Of a stretch of 64,000 nt of DNA, positions 21,101 through 33,405 are shown one piece after another. Under the pieces are notes generated by a model, which ran no database searches, was not told the origin of the DNA, and worked only from the letters and a program-made list of their open reading frames with translations. How positions within the stretch are numbered: the stretch's first letter is position 1; each line of letters opens with the position of its first letter. Both the position numbers and the translations under genes were made by a program. Origin of the DNA: Tillandsia leiboldiana (taxonomy: Eukaryota > Streptophyta > Magnoliopsida > Poales > Bromeliaceae); the NCBI GenBank assembly GCA_029204045.2, contig CM055061.1, forward strand, positions 43,424,977-43,488,976. The letters are read 5' to 3'.

Positions 21101-21734
21101 TTCTGATGCATTCATACAGTCATCTCTTTAGATACTGCATTTAGAGGCATAGTAGTGATAGTTTTCCTTATCAGTAGCCTTTACAGCTTACTACTGTTTT
21201 TCCCCTTTTTGCCTCTAGTTGTCCTAGTGGGCCGTCAGGGTTTGAGGTTTTGCCCACTAGGGGAGACTGCTGTTTATATAGTAGTTCTCACCCCCCATTG
21301 TCCTTCTCTTCTTCTCTCCCTTTGTTTCGCAGAGTCTTCTGCGGGAGTTGCAGGGCCATCTCGGGCAGAGCGAGGCAAGCAGTTAGCGGATTAGGTAGTT
21401 CATCTACCCGGACTTCAAGCTTAGTCGTGTACCAGTTGTACCCTTTTCTTTTCTCAGACAGTTGTAGTTTATTTTGGGTCTGGCTCTTGCCAGCTGTTTG
21501 TACTTATTTCGTGAGCTGGGAGAGACACTTGTATATTTTGAGAGTTTTTATTATGCTTTTACTTTCCAGCTGTAGTCTGAGATGTAGTAGTTTTATTTTA
21601 GCTCTGTTTTATGCTCCTTTATTATATCTTTTATTTCTGAGCAGGTTACCAGCGCTTCGTGTACACGGGAAATTCTGTGTGCACGGCGGATCTGTGGACG
21701 GGCCCGGGTTCTGGTTTACACCCGGGGCGTGACA
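18174..21734 (+). repeat. T2 3' LTR
   Basis: 3561 bp, uninterrupted partner of 8760-14194. It has the U3 G-boxes, the inverted repeat at 18949-18996 and TATA at about 19018-19028. Most differences from the 5' copy are C/T or G/A changes, plus a 16-bp gap near 19730. It ends GGGGCGTGACA and is followed by duplication agcaa. No gene. Confidence 0.94.
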
Positions 21735-21739
21735 AGCAA

Positions 21740-22919
21740 AGTCCTCACCTTCGGAATTAATCGATTCATCGTCCATTGCATTCTTTTCAACTTGGGAGGA
21801 GTTGGACAATGAATCGGATGTACTTCCCATAAAGCACACGTAAGGTGAAGTTGTGGACGCGTGGAATGTCGTTGCGTTGTTTTCTTCATCACTGGAAGAT
21901 GACTCATTGGAAGTTGAGGTGTCATCCCAAGTGACGGCTTGCATCGCCTTCTTCTTTGACGGATTCTTATTGGGACACTCCGTTGAGATGTGACCGTAGC
22001 CTCGGCACATGAAGCATTGGATTTGTCCCTCTGAGTTTTTCTTATCATTTGAAAAACTCTCTTGCTTTCTTGACTTAAAGGTTGAAGTTCCTTTGCCTTT
22101 CTTCGACTTTATGAAGGATGAGATTTTACTTGAATTACCCCTTTGAAAGTTTCGGCGAAATTTCCTTGTCAAGAGAGCAAGTTGCTTCTCGAAATCCTCC
22201 ATTGAAAGATTCTCATCATCGTCTTAGGAGGATGAATCCGCGTCTTCTTCTTTTGTTGATTTCAATGCAAAACCTGAAGACTTAGAAGAGGAAGTCTTTC
22301 CAGAAATTTTGTTAGTAGGAAAAGTCATTTCATAAGTTTGAAGTGCACCAACTAATTCTTCTACACGGATTTCGTTCGGGTGTTTAACTGTTTCAATGGC
22401 CGTAACCTTGGAACGAAATCTTTCAGGAAGAGTCCTTAAAATCTTTCTTACAACTTTAGATTCTGGAATTCTCTCTCCCAAGTTAGCACATGTATTTACG
22501 ATGTCTTGAAATCGTGTAAAGTAATCTGTGAAAGATTCATTTTGCATTTTTGCTCGTAAGCATTTGCAGTTTTTGAATCTTCAAAAGGCTTGTTCCCTCA
22601 TGTGTAACTTGTAGAACATCCCAGATTTCTTTCGCAGTCTCACATGCCGAGACGCGAGAGAATTAAGTTTGCGAAAAAGCATTAAATAAGGCGTTAATTC
22701 CTTTGCCGTTGTAAGAAGATGAATCAATCTCTTCCTTGGTCCATTTCGACCTAGGTTTGATGGTGCGAACAATAGCAATAATTTCAGTCGGATTTGACCA
22801 TCCTAACTCGATTGATTTCCACACCCGTTCATCGATGGAAATTAAAAATGCTCTCATCCGTACTTTCCAGTAGGCATAATTTGTTCCATCGAAAACGGTG
22901 GTCTGTTGATGTTTCCACC
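21740..22919 (-). pseudogene. gag: S1 gag, N-terminal and middle part
   Basis: Continues S1 gag upstream of T2. It has the UBN2-type gag region (KEIWDVL-like, NLGERIPESKVVRKILRTLP, VEELVGALQTYEMTF), an acidic Ser-rich linker, and the first CCHC knuckle CFMCRGYGHISTECP (about 21975-22020). Stops and small indels break it (for instance at about 22224 and 22560, and a 2-nt loss near 22892). It ends at the ccacc duplication where S2 entered, 5 codons into gag. Confidence 0.9.
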
Positions 22920-23122
22920 TGTTGGGTTATGTTATAATATAGGATCTAAATAGGGGAAAAACTCCATCACAGGGAAAACTCCATCACATGAGTAAAAAAC
23001 CACGGGATCAATAACACGGTGAAATCAACTAAGATTAAACACGTACAAAGGTGATATAACGTACTCACACACGACTGAACCTTTTTCCATACGCTCCGAG
23101 TTGATCTTCTCCGCTCGCTCCG

Positions 23123-23311
23123 CAACGCGCCTCGAATCCACGATTTGCGTCCAACGCCGAATCCACGGCGTCCAACGTCGAATCCATGACATCTGACCGA
23201 ATCCACGGTCTCCACCAAGTAGTACGTTTCGATCACACGAATCATACCTCGCTCCGAATCCACGAGAGCGGTAGCACTTTGAATCCACAAGGCCACGCGA
23301 ACCCACGTGCC
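23123..23311 (-). other. Constant-loop hairpin array, S2 3' LTR
   Basis: Hairpins with AATCCA loop and stems ACGCCG/CGGCGT, ACGTCG/(decayed), GACCG/CGGTC, CGCTC/GAGCG and TTTG/CAAG-type. Same order as in S1. Confidence 0.7.
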
Positions 23312-23607
23312 GATTTTGGGGAAAATCGTTGTTTTGCTTGGTGGTGATGATCCGCTGAATACTTAGATCAAAGATAGATCGGAAATGCCATCTAAGTATT
23401 CATTAATTTGATTCTACTCAAAATCTGAGTATGAAAACCTAGAATCAAATTAATTAATATAGATGAAGAAACATATTATTAAATCTAGTTATTTCCTTTC
23501 TTCTCTATATGTGGATCTTATAAGTTTTTCTCCGTTAATATTTTTCCGTCATTTCCCGGAGTATAAAACTTATCGTGGATTACCCTAAAGAATAGAATTA
23601 GGGTTTA

Positions 23608-23902
23608 CTTATAGGTAAGAAACCATTGGAAGAGGATAAAAATCAAAAACCAACCTTATCTGGAAGTTTCCGGGTCGACAGTCCGGACTGGAATTAGTGT
23701 GATCCGGACTGTCGTCATTAAACAGAGTTTTTCCCGAAAGACCACGTTCGGGGTCCGGACTGAAATCCCACGGTCCGGACTGTTCATGCAGTTTCAGCAA
23801 AATCCACGTTCGGGGTCCGGACTGAACAAGATGTGTTCCGCACTGGATTTGCGCATGAACTAACCTATGTTCGGGGTCCGGACTATAGTACTCTGATCCG
23901 GA
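23608..23902 (-). promoter_or_regulatory. TATA box and phased TCCGGA palindromes, S2 3' LTR
   Basis: Sense CCTATAAGTAAACCCTAA near 23598-23616. TCCGGA at 23682, 23703, 23754, 23774, 23816, 23837 (decayed to TCCGCA), 23877 and 23897: steps 21, 51, 20, 42, 21, 40, 20. Confidence 0.65.
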
Positions 23903-24131
23903 TCCTGAACATATAACATGTCCAGTTTTTTATTTTTATGCAATTAAAAACCCATCCAAGTGTTTCTACATTATAAGAAGTATTCGGATCATCAAGATTG
24001 TTTAGTTAAACTTACCTGATTCTTTTGAATTCTTCTTTCTTTAGATTGAGGTATATGATCCAAGTTTCTTCATCTTCAATCTTCAAGACTTAGACACTTT
24101 CACGAAATACGCCAAAACAAAATCCTTAACA

Positions 24132-24143
24132 ATCTCCCCCTTT
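24132..24143 (-). other. Polypurine tract of S2
   Basis: Sense AAAGGGGGAGAT directly inside the 3' LTR; a further copy (AAAGGGGGAGAGAG) lies at about 24670-24683. Confidence 0.85.
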
Positions 24144-24804
24144 GGCGGTTTCGTGACAAAATATAGATCCACTTAAGAAAATTCAAAAAGATATTTTTAT
24201 TGCTATCACCATACAACAAAAATTTACATTTGAGATCCAAATAAACTAATATACATGAGATAAACTCCTAAAACAGACTCTAGACTTAGATATCTGTACT
24301 CTCTGCAAAAAGAAGTAATTCTTGACAAAAAAGATCGTTAGATACCTCAAGAATTTTTTTGCATTCAAAAACCAAACAGAGAGATAGAGTTTATACTCAC
24401 CATGACATTTATAAAATCAGATATGTATTAAGGTAGCAATCAGAGATACACATATCTTCTAAGCAATAAAATCCAAATGTCATAAGTTTGTTAGTAATCA
24501 AACAACTTGTTAGTAATAATACATGCCCAAATAGTTAGTCAAATAGTTTGTCGAGGCATGCATTCATTCACAATACAAAACCAAAAGTTGTTGTATACTT
24601 ACCTTCCAGGTTTCAGTATCCAAAAGTTCTCACAAACTTGTCAAACCATTGTTCATCATTGTTCATATCTCTCTCCCCCTTTTTGTCACAAAAATAGCCA
24701 AAATTACAAAGTAAAAAAAAAAAGGAAATATAAGAACTAAAACTAAATCCTGCAAAACAAAAGAACAACAAAGAAACCCAAGATTAGATCATTAGAGTAA
24801 ATGA

Positions 24805-25380
24805 TCATTCGAGATCAGACCTGTCTGAACTGCTACAATCCAATTTGTTCAAAATTCCTTTAAGCATTCTTGATATTTTGGAACATTTTCTTTTCATCTT
24901 GTGAATGTTAGTGGACATTCTTTCTTGTTCTTCAAACATTTTCCTCTGTTCTTGTTGGAGAGAGGATAATATATCAGCTTCTGTGGTGTTTCTCCTGGAG
25001 GTCGAAGGAGGCTGTGTGGACGCTGACAGTGCATTTTGACCTTCATTCCATGGAGATTCTCAAGGCAGAGAGTGTGCTCTCGCGAGGGGTTCATTAATAT
25101 GAATTCCACTGCCCCTTAAATTCTTTCGCCTAGTGTACTGCTTGGTTGTTGAAGAAGACTTCATTAGCTTTTTGTTCTTTAAATAAAACCTATCTTCGTC
25201 ATCAACAGCCTGTTGTACTTCTTTACAAAATGCGTCCCAATCCTCTTCTTCTTCCGATTCTGACTCAATTTGAGGAACATTCTTCGTCTCTTCTTGATGT
25301 GTTCCATCTTGTTCCTTTTTAACAGATGCACGAGTTCCTACCAATGCCACAATGAGCACAATGATCCAAGCAAAAGCCAT
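24805..25380 (-). pseudogene. S2 ORF3 (envelope-like), centrally deleted
   Basis: Starts at ATG 25380 with MAFAWIIVLIVALVGTRAS, the same hydrophobic N-terminus as in S1, followed by an acidic stretch (ESESEEEEDWDAF) and GIHINEPLA. The middle domain present in S1 is missing; the frame shifts near 25060 and the C-terminal part resumes as a Gln/Glu/Lys-rich helix (FEEQERMS) ending LDCSSSDRSDLE with the stop at 24805. Both ends of the protein are thus better kept than the middle. S2 solo LTR L1 is inserted only 22 bp upstream of the start codon. Confidence 0.65.
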
Positions 25381-26829
25381 CTTTGCTGCTAGTGCGTTAG
25401 TGTGTCACGCCCCGGGGGTTTTTAGGTAAAGATAAGCGGAAAAAGCGTATATATATATATATATATTTTTCTTTATGAATAAGTATTGACCTCTCCCCAG
25501 TGCGTGTCAGACCGCCACATATACAAATTCACTCTTCAAACAGACAGAGTCTCCTTTGTATATGCACGACGTCACATTTACAACGACATTCTTTAACCAT
25601 ACAGTCACAGTGAAGATAACAAGAGAGAGTTACACCATTTATTCACATTATAAACTTTCATTCATGCCATTAAGAGATATAACTACGATTTTGTAAACGG
25701 TGTCCACACGACACCCAGTTTTTCCAAAACGTTTAGACATTCACAAGAGGGCGGCGACATCTTTTTGGAAAGGATAAATCCAGAGGTTTACAAAGCAGTG
25801 CCCACACGACACTTGGTTTTGGAAAGTATTTTCGAAACCCTTTTTGTTCAGTATAAAACATGCCGCATATAAGTCATTAAGAAGCATTATAAAGATCACA
25901 TCACAAAAACAGTCTCTCAATCCAACATCCACAACATTCCACAATCAAGCAATTGAGAACTTAAACTTAGATAAAAGGAGATGTGATAACCCAAGCAAGA
26001 ACAACAGAATAAACCTCATACAGCTAATGTCCTCTAGACGCTGCCTCACCGTCGTCCCGACTACTACACCTAGTCAAACCTGTCACGGAGTGGGTAAAGT
26101 CAGTGACAAATAAAGTAGATGATTAAAACAATTAACAATATTTTAAAGCAAACCGAATACACTGGAACCTTTCACTTTTCCTCCTCATGAGTCCGCATCC
26201 CTTGATTTAATTACACTTGGTACCTGTCGGGGAGTCGACGATCTCCCCTCGTGCACAATCACTTTACTTACATGACGCTTTTAACCCCTTTCACGGTACT
26301 AGTGCGGCACTTTTAGCTGGCGTGAAGGGGTCCCCACTGGCACCTACACAAATCGTGGGGCACACGGGTCATTCAGACCACTTCTCCGGAAAAGTACACC
26401 CATGCGGAGGCCAATCCGCCTGTGTACGTGCAGCAAACAACAACAAGGTTTGCCGAAGTCGGCGTGTATCAAGCATCGCGACCCTCAGTCGCCACAATTT
26501 AATAATGAAAGAACAATACACATTCACGCGAAAGGTTTAACAGTTCATCTACTTTATTAGACAGGTTATTAAATCTTTTACAATAATATGGTGCACTTAT
26601 TGCACTTGTTGCACTTAATGCAACGGTACCCACCTGGTTGCGGGGAAAACTGGACAACTGGATCTTTCGCACACTCCCGCTGCTCACCCGGAACTAAGGA
26701 AGTCCCCCAAAGAAAGACGATCATTAATATAATGCACTAACACTATGGAAACGGAAAACCAAAACTAACCCCGCGATGAATAACCCAAGAACGACGCACC
26801 TACGACACCTGATGGCGCCCCGCGCGGAT

Positions 26830-27380
26830 GCTGCCGCTTGCGGATGCCCCGCGCGGCCAGAAATCGCGTGGTGTGCGTCCGCGGGCGGCGCCCGCCTACC
26901 CCGCGGGTGCCCCGCGCGGCGCGTGCCCGCGGGCGCCCCGCGCGGCGCAAGGCCGCGCGGTGCGTCGCCCGCGGCGGCGCCCGCGCGGCGCCCGCGCGGC
27001 ATGCGCCTGCCCGCAGGCGCCCCGCGCGACACAAGGCCGCGCGGTTGCGCGCCCGGGGCGGCGCCCGCGCAGCATGCGCCCGGCTGCGGGCGACCCGCGC
27101 GGCAGAAGGCCGCGCGGTGCGTCGCCCGCAGGCGGCGCCCGCGCTGCGCACACCCGCCCGCGGGCGCACCGCGCGGCGCAAGGCCGCGCGGTGCGCACCC
27201 GGGGGGCAGCGCCCACGCGGCGCTGCCCGCCCGCGGGCGCCCCGCGCGGCGCAAGGCCGTGCGGTTGCGCGCCCGGGGGCGGCGCCCGCGCGGTGCACTA
27301 GCGGCGCCCGCGTCGCTCGCCCGCCCGCGCCGTGCCCTAACGGCGCCCGCGTCGTTCGCCCGCCCGCGCCGTGCCCTAGA
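26830..27380. repeat. GC-rich minisatellite in L1
   Basis: About 550 bp of nearly pure G/C with a degenerate unit of 70-85 bp. Each unit holds CCGCGCGG-cgcaagg-CCGCGCGG or a variant (near 26943, 27026, 27096, 27174, 27246), a self-complementary motif. L2 has an unrelated-looking GC-rich stretch at the matching place (31330-31660). Confidence 0.75.
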
Positions 27381-27674
27381 TCGTGCGGCGGGGTCGGTGA
27401 TGATGACGGGGACGGAGACGACGATGTAGACAATGAAAAAGACACTAGAAAACCCCATTAACGCAACAAAACGGAAACTACTTACCAAAAATTCCGACGG
27501 AGGAGTCGACCGATTGCTCTTCTAAATTCGGTACGGTATTCGGGGTGGCCGGATTCCTCCGTCTTCTTCCTCCGTCTTTCTTTCTCCTCCTCCGGTCAGG
27601 GTTCCGTCTTTTTTTGCGAAAAGGTGGAATTTTTCTTTTCGTACGTACAATTAAATCCGCCTATTAATTTCTGT

Positions 27675-27990
27675 CACTAATTAATTAATTCTTTAATTAA
27701 TTAATCCTACGGGATAATCCACCTTTTAATATCCGTAATGGAATAACTAATTCTTTAATTAATTAATCCTACGGGATAACCCACCTTTTGATATCCGTAA
27801 CCGAATAACTAATTCTTTAATTAATTAATCTTACGGGATAACCCACCTTTTAATATCCGTAACCGAATAACTAATTCTTTAATTAATTAATCCTACGGGA
27901 TAACCCACCTTTTAATATCCGTAACCGAATAACTAATTCTTTAATTAATTAATCACACGAGATAAACCCACCTTTTCCTCGGAAAGTGTG
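27675..27990. repeat. 62-bp tandem repeat in L1
   Basis: CTTTAATTAATTAATC recurs at 27691, 27753, 27815, 27877 and 27939, exactly 62 bp apart, with TACGGGATAACCCACC and ATATCCGTAACCGAATAAC in each unit. L2 has a diverged version. Confidence 0.88.
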
Positions 27991-28234
27991 CAGGATATTT
28001 TACACGGGTTCCGATGCACGTTAAGTCACAGCGACACTAAAAACCCTGTTCCGGGAGATCCCTAAGTCGGATTTCAGATCCGATTGCACCGTCGGTCATC
28101 GTTTTTCGTGCTCTTTCACAGAAAAATACTCATGCAACACACCGACCTACTTACAGAAACTCTATAATTTCGATCGACTAAAAGGGGTACTTTAATAGGA
28201 GGGTAAAATATTACTAAAAAGTCGTGTCATTACA

Positions 28235-29559
28235 TAGTGATTAAGAAAACCTGCGAGCAAAAACTCAAGAACACGAAAAAAAAAAAAATTGTTTATTTTC
28301 AAGAATTTGAAAAATTGTACCTAAACAATCATTATCATGTAGAGAGACTAGGAATCAAATTAGTTTTGCAAAAAGAATTTTAAAAATAGATCAATCCCAT
28401 GATTTTCAAAAATTCTCATTATATGCCCTAAAATCGAATTTTCAGAAATCGAAGCATAAAAATCCGTTAATCAAGAGAATACATAGCATATAAACAAAAC
28501 TAATCTACTCAGAGTTCTTATTTCAAAAGAAATTTGACCAAAAACCATCTAGAATTGAATTCCACCCATGATTTTCACTCACGTTTATGAAGAACAATGC
28601 AAAACAGTGGAAAAATTGAAATTTGATCAAAAAGACTTACTTGAAATCCAAAGAACTCGAGTTTGAAAGGCTCCAAATCGGTTGAAGTTTAGAGAGAGAA
28701 ACTCTAGAGCCTTGGAAACAAAAGCTTGAGGTGAAATAAAATCAAAAACCCTTTTGTTTCTTATAAACCCTAGCCGTGGTCCGGAACGGATCAAGAATCC
28801 AGTCCGGATCGGCTACCCGCAGAAAATTCCTGCGTTCGGGATCCGGAACGGATATTCCAGTCAAGATCGGCTCAAACTTTTTCTTCAGAAAAATTTAGAA
28901 AAATTCCAGAAAATCCAGAAAATGTATGTAAGCACTTTTGCATGTCAACTTTAAAAAAAGTCATCATTTCATATCAAAAGAAATAGATTATGCTAAATCT
29001 ATCAATAATATCCAAGTAATGAAACGAAAATTTATAAATATTAAATCCTTTAAAGTTGAACAAGTTCAATGACATCTATCATGATCTTATGAGTAATGCG
29101 TTTATCAAATCATCAATATAGTAAAGAAAATGAAGTACCAAGATCGATAGATATTTAAAATCCCAAATAAGTTAGATAATATATCTAATCAATTTATTGT
29201 AAGGAGTGGCTCTTTGAGCATCTTTCAATAAAATCCCCACCTTATACCAACCTTGCAATTTGACAGAGTCAAGTATTCCAAAAAATATTTTATCTTATCA
29301 ACTTGAAAAACCATGCTTGGTATACATGTGGTAGCTGCACACAGTACTCGGACGACCGAGGTGGTAGCTCTTTCCTCCATGTGGTGGTAGTTTTCACACT
29401 CCTCATTGGGATGTAACTCTTTCCACATCTTTTGAGCATAAATATTTTAACAAACTCCCCCTCAATTGGCTATCAATTATCTAAGATATGCGGTATTCAA
29501 CCAAAGATTGATCTCGAGTTTCATACTTAACTCAATTTTCAAATATGATAAAAACTATA
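28235..29559 (-). other. S2 non-coding spacer
   Basis: Internal S2 sequence between L1 and L2, matching S1 about 3575-4890. No credible ORF. It carries the conserved block at 29205-29440 and CCGGAACGGATC-type motifs near 28780-28870. Confidence 0.75.
29205..29440 (-). other. Conserved block in Sirevirus spacer, S2 copy
   Basis: Same landmarks as S1 4535-4770 with few changes; see that entry. Confidence 0.5.
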
Positions 29560-32364
29560 TGTCACGCCCCGGGAGTTTTTAGGTAAAGATAAGCGGAAAA
29601 AGTGTATATATTTTTTTCTCTATAAATAAGTATCGACCTCCCCCAGTGCGTGTCAGACCCGCCACATATACAAATTCACTCTTCAATCGGACAGAGTCTC
29701 CTTTGTATATGCACGGCGTCACGATTACAACAACGACAATAACATCATTCTTCATAAAATCTTTAACCACACAGTCACAGTCAACCAGTACGAGAGTGTA
29801 AAAACATTCAATCACATTAAGAAGATTCTACAAGTTGCAAACGGTGTCCACTCGACACCCATTCCTTTAAAACGTCTACATATTCACAGTAAGGCGGCGA
29901 CATCGTTTTGAAAGGATAAAACCACAGGTTTTCAATGTAGTGCCCACACGACACTTGGTTTTGGTAAACATTTTCGAAACCCTTTTTGTTCAGTATAAAA
30001 CACGCCGCATATAAGTCGTTGAGAATCATTATAAAGATGACATCACAGTAACAGTCTCTCGATCCAACATCCACAACATTCCACAATCAAGCAATTGAGA
30101 ACTTAAACTTAGATAAAAAAAGATGAGATAACCCAAGCAAGAATAACGGGATAAACCTCATATAGCTAATGTTCTTTAATCGCTGCCTCACCGTCGTCCC
30201 GACTACTACACCTAGTCACACCTGTCACGGAGTGGGTAACGTCAGTGACAAATAAAGTAGATGATTCAACAATAAACAATAACTTTAGAATAAATATTCT
30301 ACACCGGAACCTTTCGCTCTCCCTCATCCTGAGTCCACTTTACTTAATTTAGTGACACCGTCACGTCAGGGTAGTCGACGATCTCCCCATGCGACACTTG
30401 ATGCTTTTACCCCTTCACGAAGCGTGAGCGACATGTTTAGCTATCGTGAAGAGGTCCCCACCCTACACACGTAGGGCACATGGGTCATTCAGACCACTCA
30501 TCCGGAAAAGTACACCATGCGGAGGCCAATCCGCCTATGTACGTGCAGCATTCAACACCGGTTTGCCGAAGTCGGCGTAAATTAAGCACCGCGACACTTG
30601 GTCGCCACAAATATCAACAAAGGAACGGTACATAGTAATGCGAAAGGTTAATTCACTGAAAACACCTCATCTACTTTGTTAAACAGGTTAGTACGAGCTT
30701 TCAGATGATACACTGCACACATTGCACTTACAGCACTTGTTGCATAAGAACCCACCTGGAATGAAGATAACTGACCGCGCCCGCGACCCTCCTAAGCAAA
30801 TCAGAACTCCTCGCGGCCTACTAAAATATCCAAGAGCACAAATTAACACCTTACTCTAATCAGGTAAAATCAGTGGTCCCAACCACTATAACATTAAACC
30901 CACAAAAACCGAAACCACTGTGCCTAGAGGACCGCGTCGTCAATCAAAAACCCAACAAGTCAAAATCGTCAAGTAAAACCGAAAACTCAGATCAAACTGG
31001 TAAAATCCATGGCTAACAACAACCGGACCGCGACTATTTCATCGCGACTCCATCGGAACCCAAAACCGCAAACGGAAATCCAACAAAACCCAATTCTCAA
31101 CCGGTAGCCAACTCAGGATGTCAATGGTTAAACCAAGAGGACCCCGACGGCGAGAATGATAAGGAAAAAGGCCCGACGGCGTGACCCCGACGATTTCGTC
31201 AAGGCGCGGAGCGTCGGCGAAACTAGCACCTGACATGGCGAAAACGGTGGCCTAAAAGATCCCAAGTAGCCATGCCAAGAAAACCGCAGAAATGATGATC
31301 CCAACGGCGAAAACGGCGCTCAAAACGGTGGAAGAACGGGCCAAAATGGAGCTACCGAACTTCCGGCTGACGGGTGGTGCACGGCTGAGGTGTGGACCAG
31401 GCTCACCGCACAGTGGAGGCGGCGGCGCAGACCCGGCTCACCCAGGAGGCGTGCACCAGGGAAGTTGGGCCGGGCCGGTGCACGACCGAGGCGTGCACCG
31501 GGCTTACGGCCGCAAGGAGCTGCGGCGCGCACCGGGTGCAAGCTGTAGCGTGCACCGCGCCTGAGCGGGCTCGGCCGGCGCACGGAATCGTGCGCCGGGT
31601 CTGCGCTTTCTTGCTGCGGGGCGTGCGCCGGGTGCACGCTGTGGCCCGTGGACCGCGCTGTATGGGAATGCAAAGTAACTTCCCGTTTCGCGGTTTCTTC
31701 TCCGTTTTCGCTCCCGTGCGACTCCGGCGAAGACCCCGCGACCATGATAACGGCGGCGGCGGCCTCCCGTTTAACAACGACGGCGGTGGCCTCCCGTTAA
31801 CCCCCCATGCTCCAACGAAAAATCCACAAAAACCCCCGAATGAAACCGCGGTAATTCTAACAACTAAACCATTGATCGACGAACAATGACACATCGATCG
31901 AAATTCTGATTAAAAGACCGATTAAAAGCCACCGATCAATCCGATCAAGAACAAGGACAAAACATTGATCAAAAACCAAGATCGAAAGCCCGTGATCAAT
32001 GTACCGAATAGGTTGACCTTAAAAGAACACGAAAAACCCCCGATTAATTCGACAGAAGGAATAACGTTCACTAACCTCGATCTATCGGGAATAAAGAATC
32101 GATCTTGTTCCCTCGCGGCGTTGGGTATCTGGATCCGCTCCCCGTAGATGATAGCGTCTCGTCCTCCGGTCTCTGGCACGTCAATCGGGGCAATCGGGTC
32201 CCTCCGCTTTCTCCTTCTTTCCTTCTTTTCTCCTCCGGTTGGAATTCGTCTTTTCCTTCTCTTTTTCTTCCGCGTTCTCTCCGGCTAGGGTTTCTATTTT
32301 TGCGAAAACGTGGGATTTTCCTTTTCGCACGTACAATTAAATCCACCTTTTAATTTCTGTCACC

Positions 32365-32600
32365 CATTAATTAATTATTTAATTAATTAATCCTACGGGA
32401 TAATCCACCTTTTAATATCCGTAACCGAATAACTAATTCTTTAATTAATTAATCCTACGGGATAACCCACCTTTTAATATCCGTAACCGAATAACAAATT
32501 TTATCACCGATTAATTAATTCTTTAATTAATTAATCCTACAAGATAAATCCACCTTTATTTTAAAATCCGTCACCGAATAATTAATTAATTATCCTACAA
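32365..32600. repeat. Diverged 62-bp-type tandem repeat in L2
   Basis: About four copies of the TTAATTAATTAATCCTAC unit also found in L1, less regular here. Confidence 0.8.
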
Positions 32601-33053
32601 GACAAACCCACCTTTTCCTCATAAAGCGTGCAGGATATTTTGTATATTTTTAGGTCCTCGAAGGATCTAAATAGGTACTATCAAACAACTAGAGGGGGGG
32701 TGAATAGGTGTAATACTTATAAAACCAAATCTCAGTGCAAAATAAAAACCAATGCGGAAAATAAAAACAGCACACCGAGATATACGTGGAAACTCCAATC
32801 CAGGAGAAAAACCACGGGACCAACACGCAATAACAATCCACTAAGAATGGAAGAATAACAAGGTGATTACCGACTCCACGGACTCAACCCCTCCTTCAGC
32901 TTCTTCGGACCTTGCGCTGACCGGTTGGATGTCCACGCAATAACAATCCACTAAGAAAAGAAGAATAACAAGGTGATTACCGTCTCCACGGATTTAACCC
33001 CTCCTTCAACTTCTTCGGACCTCGCGCTCCACCGTTTGCACGTCCACTGCACA

Positions 33054-33156
33054 CGTTCGAATCCACGAACGCCACTCGAATCCACGAGCACACGTTTCAA
33101 ATCCACGAAACGCCTTTAGCACACCGAATCCACGATGCCACGTCGAATCCACGACG
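33054..33156 (-). other. Constant-loop hairpin array, S3 3' LTR
   Basis: Loop AATCCA with stems CGTTCG/CGAACG (33054-33071), CTCG/CGAG (33075-33088), CGTTTC/GAAACG (33093-33112) and CGTCG/CGACG (33141-33156). The stem sequences differ from those in S1/S2 but stay paired. Confidence 0.78.
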
Positions 33157-33405
33157 CAAACTCAGTCGATAAGAATATTGACTTCGATGGTGATCCTTTG
33201 CTTAGATTCTCGTTGAGGAACCGTAGAAGAAATCTCTAAGCAAAGATTAGATCAATTCGACAAAAGATATGTTCTTGAAAGAACCGTCGAATTGACCTAA
33301 AAGAGGCTATAAAGAAGAACGATAAAAACCTAGCCTCTAGGGTTGCTCTCAAGTGTTTAATTAATTAATCGGTAGAGAACCCACGTTCTTGAGAAACCCT
33401 AAGTG

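Larger units (their letters stand above)
8760..21734 (+). mobile_element. T2: Tekay-type Ty3/gypsy chromovirus with long LTRs
   Basis: LTRs TGTAGTGG...GGGGCGTGACA at 8760-14194 and 18174-21734, TSD agcaa on both sides (8755-8759, 21735-21739), PBS complementary to initiator tRNA-Met at 14203, polypurine tract at 18162. The order gag, protease, RT, RNase H, integrase, chromodomain is gypsy chromovirus-type; the chromodomain close to the 3' LTR and 3.5-kb LTRs fit Tekay/Del. It is inserted in S1 gag. The LTRs look only a few percent different, yet the internal region is badly decayed (no capsid domain, frameshifts in RT, integrase core partly deleted), which suggests it moved with borrowed enzymes. 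Confidence 0.93.
22920..24131 (-). repeat. S2 3' LTR
   Basis: 1212 bp from TGTTGGG to TTAACA, next to the polypurine tract. It lacks part of the first 70-100 bp seen in other copies (after 22975). TATA, palindromes and hairpins are present. Confidence 0.93.
25403..28234 (-). mobile_element. L1: solo LTR of a long-LTR retrotransposon
   Basis: On the + strand TGTCACGCCCCGG...CATTACA, TSD tagtg on both sides. 2.8 kb, no PBS, polypurine tract or pol inside, so a solo LTR. It shares the end GGGGCGTGACA (sense) with the Tekay-type LTRs but is otherwise a separate family, closest to L2. It carries a very GC-rich minisatellite and a 62-bp tandem repeat. The long frames in the GC-rich part are open on both strands and are not genes. 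Confidence 0.88.

Noticed and set aside
26724..27488. Long open frames on both strands (about 160-254 codons), Arg/Ala/Pro-rich
   Set aside because: They lie in the GC-rich minisatellite where stop codons are rare; all frames are open and compositions are repeat-driven. No gene.
27675..27990. Possible satellite or centromere repeat
   Set aside because: Only five 62-bp copies, confined to one LTR family.
31292..31894. Frames of 90-165 codons on both strands in L2
   Set aside because: GC-rich LTR sequence with overlapping frames on opposite strands and no domain.
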